Source of the DNA: Acinetobacter sp. GSS19 | GTDB taxonomy: Bacteria > Pseudomonadota > Gammaproteobacteria > Pseudomonadales > Moraxellaceae | Assembly: GCF_028621895.1 (NCBI RefSeq) | Contig: NZ_CP117520.1 | Coordinates: 434,001-498,000, forward strand | Direction of reading: 5' to 3' | Length of the DNA stretch: 64,000 bases | Part shown: piece by piece, positions 62,516 to 64,000 of the stretch | Numbering within the stretch: the stretch's first letter is position 1 | Layout: each line of letters opens with the position of its first letter | The notes under the pieces: model-generated | Database searches by the model: none | What the model was told of the DNA's origin: nothing | Seen by the model: only the letters and a program-made list of their open reading frames with translations | Translations under genes and position numbers: made by a program

Positions 62516-62907
62516 CAGCGCTCCTAATGACCTTAGTCAAGGTGTAAAACAAAACTACACAGCTAAAGCATTGAAGCGTGTTATAGCTATGAGTGCGGCA
62601 TATTAGCATGGGTGAACAAATATTCACTAGCATTATTGTACAGTTGTATTGTATTAAACAGTATCGGTATTCGACCTAGGTTTAATGGGAATTCCCGAAA
62701 TTTATTAGGGGATTTCTCTTGATTAACGATAGTGGAAAATTTATACAGTTTTGCGACAAAAAAATTATTCAACGATCTTTTTTGCATAAATGCCGAGCCA
62801 GAGTTGGTAGCGCAAAATTTTGTGGGGCGGCGGTTGGCAGATCATTAGGGAGCGAGTGACCAATTCTCCATCACAAGTCAAGGTGATGTATTTAAAAGCA
62901 AGCAAAC
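62510..62907. other. gene-free interval upstream of the desaturase
   Basis: About 400 bases without a supported gene. The 66-codon frame at 62587-62787 lacks a ribosome binding site and looks accidental. The interval should hold the desaturase promoter and the terminator region of the glycerophosphodiesterase; only the palindrome at 62612 stands out. Confidence 0.6.
62612..62627. promoter_or_regulatory. palindrome GTGAACAAATATTCAC upstream of the desaturase
   Basis: GTGAA and TTCAC arms around CAAATA. It overlaps a possible -35/spacer region read towards the desaturase (TAATAT -10 near 62600-62605). TetR-type regulators of desaturase genes, such as DesT in Pseudomonas, use GTGAAC-type palindromes, so a fatty-acid-responsive operator is a reasonable guess. 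Confidence 0.4.
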
Positions 62908-63621
62908 TTAGAGATGTTGCTGCATCACTTTAGGAATATCAGTAATCAGTCCTTGTACCCCTGCATCCCGAAGAGCCTTGGCCCGGTCGACATTATTGAC
63001 GGTCCAGACACTGATGTTGAGCTGTGCCAGATGCGACAGTTGAATCATTTCAGGACTAGCCAACTCATCCATCCAGCCAATATGTTGGCAGTCGAGCTGA
63101 TGCGCGTGTTCAATCGCTTTGGCTTTGAGATCAGTTTCAACCAAGAGCCCACGTTTAAAAGGGCTACGGCTTTGTTGTAGCGCCTGCAGAATTTTTTCAT
63201 CAAAACTGGTGATGATCACCCGATCTTCCAGACCTTTGAGCTGCCATTGCAGGGTTTCTGTCAGTTGCTCGGCCTCGTGCATCGATGGCACTTCTTTGAT
63301 CTCAACCTCAATATGTTCGAAGTCATTGAGCAAATTCAGCACTTGGGTCAGTTTAGGCGTGGTTTCTTTGTGTGGCCAGTGTGCCCAATCGTTACGGTGA
63401 TCATAATGTTCCAAATCGGCCTCATTACAATCATACAGCGAATAGTTCAGGCCCGTGGTGCGTAGAAAATTATCATCGTGGATGACCGTCAGACAACGGT
63501 CTTTAAGCTGTCGAACATCAAATTCAACGGCACGGACACCGAGGTCGCGTAGATATTGAAAGCCACCTAAGGTGTTTTCCGGTGCCTCACCTCGGGCACC
63601 ACGATGACCAATAATTCGCAT
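62908..63621 (-). CDS. glycerophosphodiester phosphodiesterase
   Basis: TIM-barrel phosphodiesterase that cleaves glycerophosphodiesters to glycerol-3-phosphate. The 237-residue protein shows IIGHRGARGEAPENTLGGF (catalytic His and metal Glu), VEFDVRQLKDR (metal Glu/Asp), VIHDD (catalytic His) and the C-terminal WTVNN and GLITDIP blocks. The ATG at 63621 is preferred over an in-frame TTG at 63630. There is no signal peptide, so it acts in the cytoplasm like UgpQ. Confidence 0.92.
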   Translation of the reverse strand: MRIIGHRGARGEAPENTLGGFQYLRDLGVRAVEFDVRQLKDRCLTVIHDDNFLRTTGLNYSLYDCNEADLEHYDHRNDWAHWPHKETTPKLTQVLNLLNDFEHIEVEIKEVPSMHEAEQLTETLQWQLKGLEDRVIITSFDEKILQALQQSRSPFKRGLLVETDLKAKAIEHAHQLDCQHIGWMDELASPEMIQLSHLAQLNISVWTVNNVDRAKALRDAGVQGLITDIPKVMQQHL

Positions 63622-63660
63622 AAGGATCAATACATAAAAGCGCTAACTTATATTTTACGC

Positions 63661-64000
63661 TTAAATTGTGTCATTAATGTTCTTTTGCCATAAAACTTCT
63701 TGTCCACCTTCTGCTCGTTGCAAGGTGCGCGAAGCAACAAACAACCAATCTGAGAGGCGATTTAAAAGCTGTAACGCAGTGGGCTGGATATTTTGATCAC
63801 GGTGATGCACCGACATCAGGCTACGTTCGGCACGACGACAGACCGCACGGGCCTGATGGGCATAACTGCAGACCAGTGTACCGGCCGGCAAAATAAATTC
63901 CTTCAGCATGGGTAGAGCATCATTCATCTGGTCAATTTGCTGTTCTAGAAAATCGATACAGGTTGTTTGTAGCATGGTGTAGTTTGGAATACAAACTTCA
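63661..64000 (-). CDS. cob(I)alamin adenosyltransferase (PduO/MMAB type), partial
   Basis: The frame stays open to the window edge, so the ATG at 63975 is internal and the gene continues beyond 64000. The visible C-terminal 112 residues include the family pattern EVCIPNYTML, then LEQQIDQMNDALP, LKEFILPAGTL, ARAVCRRAERSL and LNRLSDWLFVASRTLQ. The enzyme transfers adenosyl from ATP to cob(I)alamin. The stop lies 40 bases from the phosphodiesterase start. Confidence 0.9.
   Translation of the reverse strand, partial: EVCIPNYTMLQTTCIDFLEQQIDQMNDALPMLKEFILPAGTLVCSYAHQARAVCRRAERSLMSVHHRDQNIQPTALQLLNRLSDWLFVASRTLQRAEGGQEVLWQKNINDTI

Noticed and set aside
62587..62787. 66-codon frame on the - strand
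   Set aside because: No ribosome binding site, no coding-like composition, and it covers the likely promoter region of the desaturase.

Overview
The window is Acinetobacter chromosome. Support comes from the gene order iscX-ndk-rlmN-pilF-rodZ-ispG-hisS-yfgM-bamB-der, the block of lipooligosaccharide outer-core (OC) genes lying between ilvE and aspS as in A. baumannii, a Zur-box-controlled ZnuD zinc receptor, and BaeS/BaeR. Species cannot be fixed by eye.

Layout. (1) 1-3.6 kb: an archaic (Csu-like) chaperone-usher pilus set of chaperone, usher and a short spore-coat-U pilin. Any upstream pilin genes lie outside the window. (2) 3.7-5.6 kb: a lipid- or glycan-type glycosyltransferase and a PAP2 phosphatase. 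(3) 5.7-16 kb: housekeeping genes on the + strand covering Fe-S assembly, nucleotides, ribosome methylation, type IV pilus and cell shape factors, isoprenoid synthesis, HisRS, outer-membrane assembly and the GTPase Der, then a phosphopantetheinyl transferase. (4) 16-23.4 kb on the - strand: queA, a DUF3137/LemA pair, tgt, yajC, secD, secF. (5) 23.5-26.4 kb: tRNA-Leu(CAA) with a 2.7 kb degenerate integrative island. It has a 36-bp att duplication, GAGTACC arm-like motifs at both ends, the N-terminal stump of a P4-type integrase, an IS3-family insertion, and an orphan gene cut at its 5' end. (6) 26.5-31.6 kb: an orphan histidine kinase, glnE and ilvE. (7) 31.6-43 kb: the OC locus, with two ELM1-type proteins, a polysaccharide deacetylase, four glycosyltransferases, a Wzy/WaaL-family membrane protein and a truncated sialyltransferase-like gene. 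Its distal half is broken by nested insertion sequences, including a second, inverted IS3 copy and a solitary IS3 end fused to the sialyltransferase-like fragment. (8) 43-50 kb: aspS, a DUF4184 membrane protein, ZnuD and a phospholipase-D-family protein. (9) 50-52.7 kb: three RcnB-family periplasmic proteins, a conserved hypothetical and PsiE. (10) 52.8-57.3 kb: two paralogous long acyl-CoA dehydrogenases and a Met/His-rich lipoprotein. (11) 57.4-64 kb: BaeS/BaeR, SelO, a fatty-acid desaturase, a glycerophosphodiesterase and the 3' part of a cobalamin adenosyltransferase.

How the parts fit. Much of the window serves the envelope: pilus export, Sec translocation, BamB, RodZ, LOS outer-core synthesis, zinc uptake and envelope-stress sensing by BaeSR. 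The accessory, AT-rich and rearranged parts are the pilus genes, the tRNA-Leu island and the distal OC locus. These hold most of the unexplained structure. No complete new defence or mobile system is visible. The least familiar gene is the truncated orphan in the tRNA-Leu island.
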